From assembly GCA_964455185.1 (NCBI GenBank), contig CAYVUR010000001.1, forward strand, positions 1 to 64,000: 64,000 nucleotides of DNA. The letters run 5' to 3'. The DNA is from CAISTG01 sp964455185. Its GTDB lineage: Bacteria; Patescibacteriota; Patescibacteriia; 2-01-FULL-39-33. Under the pieces are notes generated by a model. That model was not told the DNA's origin. It did no database searches and saw only the letters and a list, made by a program, of their open reading frames with translations. Every line of letters begins with the position of its first letter. Within the stretch, counting starts at the first letter, position 1. Positions 23,678 to 31,080 of the stretch are shown in pieces. Made by a program: the position numbers and the translations under genes.

Positions 23678-23686
23678 AAATTTAGT

Positions 23687-24295
23687 ATGGAAGGATTAGA
23701 TAAAAAAGAAAGATCAAAATTAATATTAAATGATTTAGTTGATGATGAATTATTATCTTTAGATGAGGCCGCTAAGTTACTTAAAGTTAGCGAATCTTAT
23801 CTTTTAAGTTTAGTTAGACGTGGCAAAATTAAAGCTTTTAAATTTGATGAATATTGGTTTATTAAACTTGATTGGATAAAACAATTTCGTCAACAGATAC
23901 AAGATCATATTTCAGAAATTATTACAGCAGAAAATTTTGATAATAATTATAGATGGATTAAGCCAATAAAAAAGAAAGAAAATATTAATAATAGTTTTTT
24001 TATTTTTAGTTTTAGATTATTAAGTTTTTCTTTTTTGTTTGCTATTATGGTTTTAGCTTCAGCTTGGATGATGCCTTTTGCTAATAATTTAGCAATCAGT
24101 GATACTTATTTTTTATCAGCAGTTTTAACTGTTTCTAATATTTATACTAAACCAGTTAATTCACTTTCTAAATTGATAATTACCCAATCTAAAATTAATG
24201 ACGAAGTATTAACTCTTTGGGTGCGTAGTATTTTAATTAATAATCAAGATAATATTGGACAAGTAGCTGGAACTAGTGAAGGTTTTAATGAATAA
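23687..24295 (+). CDS. Membrane-anchored excisionase-fold (HTH_17-like) protein
   Basis: I place the start at ATG 23687 (MEGLDKKERS). The upstream in-frame ATG at 23645 lies inside the preceding terminator hairpin, upstream of the -10 box. The 202-residue protein has an excisionase-type HTH (LLSLDEAAKLLKVSESYLLS then LVRRGKIKAFKFDEYWFIKL), a linker, a membrane helix (LLSFSFLFAIMVLASAWMMP, about residues 108-127) and an extracytoplasmic part of about 75 residues with no motif I recognise. The layout repeats that of the protein at 12583, with a longer outer domain. Function is unknown; a membrane-tethered DNA-binding role is inferred. Confidence 0.68.
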   Translation: MEGLDKKERSKLILNDLVDDELLSLDEAAKLLKVSESYLLSLVRRGKIKAFKFDEYWFIKLDWIKQFRQQIQDHISEIITAENFDNNYRWIKPIKKKENINNSFFIFSFRLLSFSFLFAIMVLASAWMMPFANNLAISDTYFLSAVLTVSNIYTKPVNSLSKLIITQSKINDEVLTLWVRSILINNQDNIGQVAGTSEGFNE

Positions 24296-24320
24296 TTTTA
24301 ATATAATAATTATTTTATTT

Positions 24321-24346
24321 AATCCGCTTAAGTAAAAGCGGATTTT
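24321..24346 (+). terminator. Terminator before glyS
   Basis: AATCCGCT (24321-24328) / AGCGGATT (24337-24344) followed by T residues. The same T-rich end forms part of a TTGACT -35-like box at 24345-24350. Confidence 0.75.
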
Positions 24347-24384
24347 GACTTTTATAGGTATTTTGAGTTAAAATTTAAGAAAAT

Positions 24385-24390
24385 TATAAT
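24385..24390 (+). promoter_or_regulatory. glyS -10 box adjacent to the start codon
   Basis: TATAAT at 24385-24390 ends 6 nt before the ATG at 24397, which implies a leaderless mRNA. An alternative is TTGACT (24345-24350), 17 bp, TTAAAA (24368-24373). Confidence 0.45.
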
Positions 24391-24396
24391 AAGTTT

Positions 24397-25782
24397 ATGA
24401 CTAAAAAAATAGTTGAAAAAAATGATAAAATGGAAAAAATCGTAGCTTTATGTAAACGTAGAGGTTTTATTTTTCCAGCTTGTGAAATTTATGGAGGCTT
24501 TGCTAATGCTTATTCTTATGGACCTTATGGTGTCGAATTAAAAAATAATATTAAACGACTTTGGTGGAAAAAATTTATTGATGAACGAGATGATATGGTT
24601 GGTTTAGATGGACCTATTTTATTACATCCTAAATTATGGGAAGCTTCAGGACATTTAGACGGCTTTAATGATGCTATGATTGATTGTAAAAATTGTAAAA
24701 TGCGTTATCGTGCTGATAACTTAATTAATGAAGTTTTAGGTATTGATTTGGAAGGTAAATTAGATGAAATGACTAAAATAATTAGAGAAAAAATTAAATG
24801 TCCTAATTGTGGTAAACAGAATTGGACTGAAGCTAGATTTTTTAACATGATGTTTAAAACAGAAATGAATGGCATTGATGAACCAGTCTATTTAAGACCA
24901 GAAACAGCAGGAGCAATTTTTGTTGATTTTAAGAATGTAGTTGATTCTTGTCGTGTTAAGATACCGTTTGGTATTGGTCAAATTGGTAAAGCTTTTCGCA
25001 ATGAAATAGTAGCACGTAATTTTATTTTTCGTGTACGTGAGTTTGAACAAATGGAAATCGAGTATTTTATTTCTCCTGATGCTGATTGGCAAACTATGTT
25101 TAATAATTGGTTAGATCTACAAGAAGAATTTGCTTATGAACTAGGAGCTAAATCAGAAGATTTGAGACGTTATGAACATCCTAAAGAAAAATTATCTCAT
25201 TATTCTAGAAAAACTGTAGATATTGAATATAATTTTCCTTTTGGATTTTCTGAATTATTTGGCTTAGCACATCGTGGTGATTTTGATTTATCACAGCACC
25301 AAAAATTTTCTGGCACTAATTTAGAATATTTAGATCAAGCATCTGGTAAAAAATATTTACCTCATGTTTTAGAACCAACTTTTGGTGTTGATCGTTGTGT
25401 TTTAATGGTTTTATCAGCTGCTTATAATGAAGAAGAAATTAGTGAAAATGATATTAGAACAGTTTTAAAAATTCCTCCAATAATTGCGCCGATTAAAGCG
25501 GCTGTTTTTCCATTACTTAAAAATAAGCCGGAATTAGTAAATAAAGCAAGAAAGATTTTTAATGATTTGCGTTCTGAAATTAAATGTGAATTTGATGATA
25601 ATGGAAATATTGGTAAACGTTATCGTCGTCAAGACGAAATTGGTACGCCTTATTGTGTAACAGTTGATTTTGATACTTTAGAAAAAGAAGAAGTAACTGT
25701 TCGTGATAGAGACACTATGCAACAAGAAAGAGTAAAAGTTCAAGAACTTAAAACTTGGTTAATAAATAAAATTAATGGTTAA
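24397..25782 (+). CDS. glyS: Glycyl-tRNA synthetase, dimeric (alpha2) type
   Basis: This enzyme charges tRNA-Gly. The 461-residue protein belongs to the single-chain class II type also found in archaea, eukaryotes and many Gram-positives, not the bacterial alpha/beta heterotetramer. It shows RRGFIFPACEIYGGFANAYS, YGPYGVELKNNIKRLWW, a Cys pair set (CKNCKMRYRADNL and CPNCGKQNW) in the insertion, motif 2 (FRNEIVARNFIFRVREFEQM) and motif 3 (HVLEPTFGVDRCVLMVL). The C-terminal anticodon-binding domain follows (IAPIKAAVFPLLKNKPELV to the end). Length matches the compact bacterial members. It is a monocistronic unit with its own terminator. Confidence 0.96.
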   Translation: MTKKIVEKNDKMEKIVALCKRRGFIFPACEIYGGFANAYSYGPYGVELKNNIKRLWWKKFIDERDDMVGLDGPILLHPKLWEASGHLDGFNDAMIDCKNCKMRYRADNLINEVLGIDLEGKLDEMTKIIREKIKCPNCGKQNWTEARFFNMMFKTEMNGIDEPVYLRPETAGAIFVDFKNVVDSCRVKIPFGIGQIGKAFRNEIVARNFIFRVREFEQMEIEYFISPDADWQTMFNNWLDLQEEFAYELGAKSEDLRRYEHPKEKLSHYSRKTVDIEYNFPFGFSELFGLAHRGDFDLSQHQKFSGTNLEYLDQASGKKYLPHVLEPTFGVDRCVLMVLSAAYNEEEISENDIRTVLKIPPIIAPIKAAVFPLLKNKPELVNKARKIFNDLRSEIKCEFDDNGNIGKRYRRQDEIGTPYCVTVDFDTLEKEEVTVRDRDTMQQERVKVQELKTWLINKING

Positions 25783-25796
25783 TTTAAATATTTTTT

Positions 25797-25829
25797 AAAA
25801 AAGCCACTATAAAATTGGTGGCTTTTTTT
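25797..25829 (+). terminator. glyS terminator
   Basis: AAAAAAGCCAC / GTGGCTTTTTT with a T7 tail, 15 bp past the stop. Confidence 0.9.
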
Positions 25830-25871
25830 ATTCTTTTTTGTTAAGATTATCACATAAAATAAATTAGTTTT

Positions 25872-27125
25872 ATGTATAAAAAACAAACTCTTCAAAATGG
25901 TATTCGTTTAATTACAGCGCCGTTAAAAGAAACACAAACTGCTAGCTTATTAGTTTTAGTTAAAGTTGGTAGTCGCCAAGAAACTAAATCTATTTATGGT
26001 ATTTCTCATTTTATTGAACACATGATGTTTAAAGGAACTTTAAAACGACCAACTACTTTAGATTTATCAAAAGAACTTGATGGTATTGGGGCTGAATACA
26101 ATGCTTATACTGGTAAAGATGTTACTGGTTATTATATTAAATCAGATGCCAGACATCTATCGCTAGCAATTGATATACTTTCTGATATGTTGCTTAATTC
26201 TAAATTAGAAGTTAAAGAATTAGAAAAAGAAAAAGGAGTTATTATAGAAGAAATTAATATGTATGAAGATAATCCAATGATGTTTGTTGAAGAAATTTTA
26301 GAAGAAACTATTTTTTCTGGTTCACAATTAGGACATCAAGTTATTGGCACTCGAGAAATTATTAATTCTTTAGATCGTGTTTCATTAGTTAATTATAGAG
26401 ATACTTTTTATAATGGGTTAAATATAGTAATTGCTTTAGCTGGTAAATTTTCTGATAAACATATCAAAGAAATTAAATCTAAATTTCTTATTAAAAGAGG
26501 TAAAAAATCAAAAATTAAAGACACTATTTTAATTCAAAAACATCCTAAAGTTAATATTAAATATAAAGATACTGAGCAGGTTCATTTAGCTTTAGGTTTC
26601 CCATCTTTTTCTCAACATGATAAGCGCAATTATGCTTTACAATTAATGTCAGTAATCTTGGGTGGTAATATGAGTTCACGTTTATTTATTAATATTAGAG
26701 AAAGAAATGGTTTATGTTATTTTATTCGTTCGTGGAATAATTTATATGAAGATATAGGAGCAACTATTATTCAAGCTGGTTTAGATAAAAGTCGTATTGA
26801 TTTTGCTATTAAAGCTATTAGAAGTGAGTTAGAAAAAATTTCTTTTGGCGTTTCTGATGAAGAGTTACGACGCGCTAAAGAATTTATCGCTGGTAAATTA
26901 GCTCTAGATTTAGAGGATTCTATGTCAATTGCTCAATATTATGGTAATTTAGAATTAATTAATAAACCTTTAATTTCTCCTAAAGAAAAATTAAAAAAGA
27001 TTATGGCCGTTAAAGCTTCAGAAGTAAAAAGTGTCGCTCAGAAAATTTTTGATTTTAATAAAGCTAATTTAGCAATTATTGGTCCTTTTAAAGATGAAAT
27101 TAGATTTCTTAAATTATTAAAATAG
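25872..27125 (+). CDS. M16 family zinc metallopeptidase (processing-peptidase-like)
   Basis: M16 enzymes degrade or process peptides within a clam-shell cavity. The 417-residue protein has the inverted zinc motif HFIEH at residues 46-50 (context YGISHFIEHMMFKGT) and the distal glutamates in KEKGVIIEEINMYEDNP. The N-terminal half is the catalytic domain; the second half (GGNMSSRLFINIRERNGLCY, LRRAKEFIAGKLALDLED) is the inactive partner domain, including the substrate-binding R-x-x-x-G-L-C-Y stretch. It starts YKKQTLQNGIRLITAPL without a signal peptide, so it is likely cytoplasmic. Length is typical of bacterial PqqL/YmxG-like members. A glycosyltransferase gene follows 30 bp later. Confidence 0.93.
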   Translation: MYKKQTLQNGIRLITAPLKETQTASLLVLVKVGSRQETKSIYGISHFIEHMMFKGTLKRPTTLDLSKELDGIGAEYNAYTGKDVTGYYIKSDARHLSLAIDILSDMLLNSKLEVKELEKEKGVIIEEINMYEDNPMMFVEEILEETIFSGSQLGHQVIGTREIINSLDRVSLVNYRDTFYNGLNIVIALAGKFSDKHIKEIKSKFLIKRGKKSKIKDTILIQKHPKVNIKYKDTEQVHLALGFPSFSQHDKRNYALQLMSVILGGNMSSRLFINIRERNGLCYFIRSWNNLYEDIGATIIQAGLDKSRIDFAIKAIRSELEKISFGVSDEELRRAKEFIAGKLALDLEDSMSIAQYYGNLELINKPLISPKEKLKKIMAVKASEVKSVAQKIFDFNKANLAIIGPFKDEIRFLKLLK

Positions 27126-27155
27126 ATTTATTATAATTTTTTATAAAACAATAAT

Positions 27156-28346
27156 ATGCGGATAGGCATTGATTGTCGTACTATTCTTAATCCAAATGGT
27201 GGCGAATTAGCTGGAGTTGGCCATTATACTTATTATTTAGTTAAAAATTTATTATCTATTGATAAACAAAATGATTATGTTCTTTTTTTTGATAATAATT
27301 TTTTAGATTTTGAGCAATTTAAAGCTTATAATGTTAAAATCGTCAAATTTCCTTTTTATCAATATAAAAAATATTTACCAATTGCTTATTCGCAAATGTT
27401 AATTAGTGCTTTTTTTGCTAGAGAAAGATTAGATTTATTACATGCTCCTGCTAATGTTATACCTATTTTTTATCGTCGGCCAGCTGTTGTAACTATTCAT
27501 GATTTAGCTATTTATAAATTTCCAGATTTTTTTCCTACTAACAAAATACTTAAACAATCTTTTGCTACTAAAGTTTTGGTTCCTAATAGTATTAATCTAG
27601 CTAAAAAAATAATTGCTGTCTCACAGAATACTAAAAATGATATCATTGATATTTTTGGTACTTCAGAAAATAAAATTGAAGTAATTTATGAAGGAGTAAT
27701 TAGTCATGGCAAAAATTGTCCTCATCAAGTATCTTTTACTTCAGTTAAAGAAAAATATAATATTGGTGAAAAATATTTATTATTTTTAGGTTCAATTGAG
27801 CCTCGCAAAAATATTATTAATTTAATTAAAGCTTTTAAAAATTATAAATTATTAGAAAAAGAAAAAGCAAATGAATTACAATTAATTTTGGTTGGCAGTA
27901 AAGGTTGGAAAAATAAAGAAATTTTTGAAACCATTAAAGAGGCTAATCAGAATTTATCCGCTAAAGACAATTATCAACCAATTCGATATTTAGGTTATGT
28001 TTCTTTGCCTGAGAAACTTTCATTAATTGCAAATGCTATAGCTTTTGTTTTTCCTTCCTTTTATGAGGGGTTTGGTTTACCAGTATTGGAAGCGATGAGT
28101 ATGTCAATACCGGTAATTACTTCAAAAATTTCTTCTATTCCAGAAATAACTGGGCAAGATGGGGCCCTTCTTATTAATCCTTATAAAGAATCAGAGATTC
28201 AAGATGCTATTAGTCAAATAATTTCTGATGAAGGATTAAGAGAACAATTAGCAATTAAAGGGCATAATCGAGCTCAAGAATTTACTTGGCAGAAGTGTGC
28301 TGAAAAAACTTTAGAAATTTATTACCAGATTATAAAGAATAAATAA
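27156..28346 (+). CDS. GT4-type glycosyltransferase
   Basis: The 396-residue protein has the GT-B fold of glycosyltransferase family 4. The N-terminal domain starts MRIGIDCRTILNPNGGELAG with the GVGHYTYYLVKNLL pattern, then VTIHDLAIYKFPDFFP. The C-terminal nucleotide-sugar domain has YLLFLGSIEPRKNIINLIKA, IRYLGYVSLPEKLSLIANAI and the E-x7-E motif region FPSFYEGFGLPVLEAMSMSI. It is closest to mannosyl- or rhamnosyl-transferases of surface polysaccharide synthesis; the donor and acceptor cannot be told. It ends inside its own terminator. Confidence 0.92.
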   Translation: MRIGIDCRTILNPNGGELAGVGHYTYYLVKNLLSIDKQNDYVLFFDNNFLDFEQFKAYNVKIVKFPFYQYKKYLPIAYSQMLISAFFARERLDLLHAPANVIPIFYRRPAVVTIHDLAIYKFPDFFPTNKILKQSFATKVLVPNSINLAKKIIAVSQNTKNDIIDIFGTSENKIEVIYEGVISHGKNCPHQVSFTSVKEKYNIGEKYLLFLGSIEPRKNIINLIKAFKNYKLLEKEKANELQLILVGSKGWKNKEIFETIKEANQNLSAKDNYQPIRYLGYVSLPEKLSLIANAIAFVFPSFYEGFGLPVLEAMSMSIPVITSKISSIPEITGQDGALLINPYKESEIQDAISQIISDEGLREQLAIKGHNRAQEFTWQKCAEKTLEIYYQIIKNK

Positions 28347-28367
28347 GCCGCATTAAGCGGCTTATTT
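28341..28367 (+). terminator. Terminator overlapping the glycosyltransferase stop codon
   Basis: A perfect 11-bp stem AAATAAGCCGC (28341-28351) / GCGGCTTATTT (28357-28367); the stop codon TAA (28344-28346) lies in the first arm. Confidence 0.9.
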
Positions 28368-28389
28368 ATTTGATTTATTTTTATCAGTT

Positions 28390-28899
28390 TTATTTAATAA
28401 AGTTTATTTCTGCTAAAGTCATAAATAAAAAAGCAAAAAGTAATATTTGCATAACAATTCCTAATTTCAAAGGAATATCATTTTTCATTTTACCTATTAA
28501 AATGTGATGATTCCATTTATGAAAATCAAAAAACCATTTTATTTTTTTAGATTTAGTTAATACATAACTAGCTACCAAAAGATCAGGAATAATTCCTCCA
28601 ACAATTCCCCAAATAACCCCGTCATCTTTAGCAAAATAAAAGTTTTTAAACATAAATAAAAGAAAAAAAACTAATATAATATAATCAAGTAATCCATAAG
28701 CGGCTAAAGATTTAATTTTTTCTTCTTCGCTTAATTTTTTATTTAGTAAACCAAAAAAACGTTTTCCCAATTCTTTATCTCCATGAGGTATAATGTCCAT
28801 GATAAAATGGAGTATAAAATTGATTAAAAATGATAAAATTGGATTAGTAATTTGTGTGCCAACCAATGCTCCTGTGGCGGCATGAATAGTAATAAACAT
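28390..28899 (-). CDS. Integral membrane protein, YdjM/DUF457-like (putative metal-dependent hydrolase)
   Basis: The 169-residue protein starts MFITIHAATGALVGTQITNP and has about four hydrophobic segments. His and Asp residues lie in positions typical of the membrane-bound YdjM/DUF457 group: HAATG near the N-terminus, HFIMDIIPHGDKE near residue 35, a loop WNHHILIGK near residue 130. The group is annotated as metal-dependent hydrolases and some members affect membrane or phospholipid homeostasis; no activity can be assigned. It stands alone between a convergent terminator and the tRNA cluster. Confidence 0.65.
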   Translation of the reverse strand: MFITIHAATGALVGTQITNPILSFLINFILHFIMDIIPHGDKELGKRFFGLLNKKLSEEEKIKSLAAYGLLDYIILVFFLLFMFKNFYFAKDDGVIWGIVGGIIPDLLVASYVLTKSKKIKWFFDFHKWNHHILIGKMKNDIPLKLGIVMQILLFAFLFMTLAEINFIK

Positions 28900-28997
28900 A
28901 GTATATTTATATTATAACAAAAAAAAGCAAAAATATTAATATTTTAATGTTTTTATTAAAAAAATAAAAAAATTCGAAAAGTGAGTTTTTATAAGAG

Positions 28998-29069
<72 letters not shown>

Positions 29070-29081
29070 ATGAAATATTTG

Positions 29082-29155
29082 TTGCGGGGGCGGGATTTGA
29101 ACCCGCGACCTCTTGGTTATGAGCCAAGCGAGCTGCCAGACTGCTCTACCCCGCG
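29082..29155 (-). tRNA. Initiator tRNA-fMet (CAT)
   Basis: Minus strand. The acceptor CGCGGGG pairs with CCCCGCA leaving the C1:A72 mismatch that marks the bacterial initiator. The D-arm is GAGC/GCTC, the anticodon loop CTCATAA, the T-arm GCGGG-TTCAAAT-CCCGC. The anticodon stem reads CTTGG/CCAAG, so only two of the three G:C pairs next to the loop are present; 29:41 is T:A. CCA is not encoded (AAC follows). Confidence 0.95.
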
Positions 29156-29169
29156 ATAATATCTGGAAA

Positions 29170-29251
29170 TGCCCGAGGAGAGATTTGAACTCTCACATAT
29201 TTCTATACACGATTTTGAGTCGTGCGCGTCTACCAATTCCGCCACTCGGGC
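29170..29251 (-). tRNA. tRNA-Leu (CAA)
   Basis: Minus strand, 82 nt. Acceptor GCCCGAG/CTCGGGC, class II long variable arm, anticodon stem CACGA/TCGTG with loop CTCAAAA (anticodon CAA, codon UUG), T-arm GAGAG-TTCAAAT-CTCTC. It is first in the three-tRNA cluster. Confidence 0.95.
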
Positions 29252-29353
29252 AAAGCAAATTGGTGTTTTTATTTTATATTAAAATTTAGTCTTTTGTCAA
29301 CTTTGATTAATTTTATAATTGTTTAATTTATATAAATTTATATTTAGTTATTT

Positions 29354-29382
29354 TTGTCAAAAGCAGATTATCATGTTATAAT
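29354..29382 (+). promoter_or_regulatory. parAB promoter
   Basis: TTGTCA (29354-29359), 17 bp, TGT-TATAAT (29377-29382). The ATG is at 29392, so the mRNA should be leaderless or nearly so. Confidence 0.7.
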
Positions 29383-29391
29383 AATTACGTT

Positions 29392-30165
29392 ATGGGAAAA
29401 ATTATTTCCATCGTAAATCAAAAAGGTGGAGTTGGTAAGACTACTACCTCAATTAATTTAGGCGCTTACTTAAGTTATTTTGGTAAGTCGGTACTTTTAG
29501 TTGATTTAGATCCTCAAAGCAATGCTACTTCCGGATTAGGCATATCTCGAGAACTAGATAAAGGAGTATATGAGGTATTAGCTGGACCTTATTCTTTTAA
29601 AGATGTTTTAACAAAAACTAATCATGAAAATTATTTTTTAGCTCCCTCCACAACATCTTTAGCTGGAGCCAATGTTGAATTTGTTTCTCTTGATCGTAGA
29701 GAGTTTAGATTATATGATAATCTTTTAGAAATTAAAAATGATTTTAATTATATAATTATTGATTGTCCTCCATCTTTAGGTTTGCTTACTTTAAATGGCC
29801 TTACAGCGGCTGATCAGATTTTGATTCCAGTGCAAGCAGAATATTTTGCTTTAGAGGGATTGGGTCAATTAGTAGAAACAATTGGATTAATTAAAGAAAA
29901 TTTAAAACCAGAATTAGATATTTTAGGGGTAGTATTAACTATGTATGACAGTAGGTTTAAATTAGCTAATGATGTTTTACGTGAATTGTATAGTTATTTT
30001 CCTAATAAAATTTTTCGTTCAGTAATTCCTCGTAGCGTGCGTTTATCTGAAGCCCCTAGTTATGGTCAATCAATATTACAATATAACCCTAAATCTAAAG
30101 GAGCTAAAGCTTATGAAAGATTAGCTCGTGAATTTTTACATTTAACAGAATATTATGCCAATTAA
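29392..30165 (+). CDS. parA: Chromosome partitioning ATPase ParA/Soj
   Basis: ParA forms ATP-dependent gradients on the nucleoid that move ParB-parS complexes. The 257-residue protein has the deviant Walker A motif KGGVGKTT at residues 10-17 (context MGKIISIVNQKGGVGKTT), the Walker A' region VDLDPQSNATSGLGI and Walker B YIIIDCPPSLGLLTLNGL. It ends with SEAPSYGQSILQYNPKSKGA, standard for chromosomal Soj. It lacks the N-terminal HTH of plasmid ParA proteins. The 3' end overlaps parB by 11 bp. No parS-like palindrome is visible in the window. Confidence 0.96.
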   Translation: MGKIISIVNQKGGVGKTTTSINLGAYLSYFGKSVLLVDLDPQSNATSGLGISRELDKGVYEVLAGPYSFKDVLTKTNHENYFLAPSTTSLAGANVEFVSLDRREFRLYDNLLEIKNDFNYIIIDCPPSLGLLTLNGLTAADQILIPVQAEYFALEGLGQLVETIGLIKENLKPELDILGVVLTMYDSRFKLANDVLRELYSYFPNKIFRSVIPRSVRLSEAPSYGQSILQYNPKSKGAKAYERLAREFLHLTEYYAN

Positions 30166-31051
30166 AACTTCAGGATTAGGCAGAGGATTAGGTTCGTTAA
30201 TACCTAATAAAAAAAATTTATCATTATCTGGTACGCCTAATAATTTAAGCGATTCTTTTTTTATTGAATCTTTAGAAACTAAAGAAAAAATTTGGGATTT
30301 GCCAGTAGATAAAATTTTACCCAACCCAAATCAGCCTCGTCGCCAATTTGATGATACGTCTTTGAAAGAGCTTGCTGAATCAATTAAAGAACATGGAGTA
30401 ATTCAACCGATAATTGTCGCCAAACAAGGGGATAATTGGCAACTAATAGCAGGAGAAAGACGTTTACGAGCTTCTAAAATTGCTGGTTTAAAAACAATTC
30501 CAGCAATAATTAGAGGTTTAACGGAACAAAAGAAAATGGAGATTGCTTTATTAGAAAATTTGCAAAGAGAAAATCTTAATGCTTTAGAAATTGCTTGGGC
30601 TTATCGCAAATTAATTGATGAATTTAATTTAACTCATGAACAATTAGCTAAAAAGGTTGGTAAAAGTGCTAGCGTAATTCATAATCATTTACGTTTGCTT
30701 AATTTACATCCTGATGTACAAGAAGCGATTTTGGCTGGACGACTTACTGAAGGTCATGCTAGAACTTTAGGTGGTCTTCCCTTAGAAGATCAACTTGAGG
30801 GTATGAAAAATATTTTGGAAAAGAAAATGACCGTAAGAGAAGCTGAAGCTTCCGCTAGAGCTATAGTAGCGGCTAAAAAAATTAGAAATTCAAGAGTATT
30901 TGATCCCGAATTAAAAGATTATGAAGATCGAATAGCTACAGCATTAGGTACTCGAGTAGAAATTAGGAGGCGTAATGGTACGGGACAGATTACAATAAAA
31001 TTTTTCAGTAATGATGAATTAAAAGATATAGTAAATAAATTAATTAAATAA
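30155..31051 (+). CDS. parB: Chromosome partitioning protein ParB/Spo0J
   Basis: ParB is a CTP-dependent clamp that loads at parS sites. The 298-residue protein begins KTSGLGRGLGSLIPNKKN, the ParA-stimulating basic start, followed by ILPNPNQPRRQFDDTSLKEL and the CTP-binding GERRLRASKIAG and ENLQRENLNALEIAWAY. The HTH is LTHEQLAKKVGKSASVIHNH, then GRLTEGHARTLGGL. The C-terminal dimerisation part ends in a short ITIKFFSNDELKDIVNKLIK. Length is normal. Translational coupling with parA is indicated by the 11-bp overlap. Confidence 0.96.
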   Translation: MPIKTSGLGRGLGSLIPNKKNLSLSGTPNNLSDSFFIESLETKEKIWDLPVDKILPNPNQPRRQFDDTSLKELAESIKEHGVIQPIIVAKQGDNWQLIAGERRLRASKIAGLKTIPAIIRGLTEQKKMEIALLENLQRENLNALEIAWAYRKLIDEFNLTHEQLAKKVGKSASVIHNHLRLLNLHPDVQEAILAGRLTEGHARTLGGLPLEDQLEGMKNILEKKMTVREAEASARAIVAAKKIRNSRVFDPELKDYEDRIATALGTRVEIRRRNGTGQITIKFFSNDELKDIVNKLIK

Positions 31052-31080
31052 AATAAGAACCATTACGGTTCTTATTTTTT
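31050..31080. terminator. Bidirectional terminator between parB and the RSH gene
   Basis: AAATAAGAACC (31051-31061) / GGTTCTTATTT (31067-31077) with T tracts; it overlaps the end of the convergent gene. Confidence 0.9.

Noticed and set aside
23645..23686. Longer N-terminus for the membrane HTH protein
   Set aside because: The upstream ATG lies inside the preceding terminator hairpin and upstream of the -10 box.
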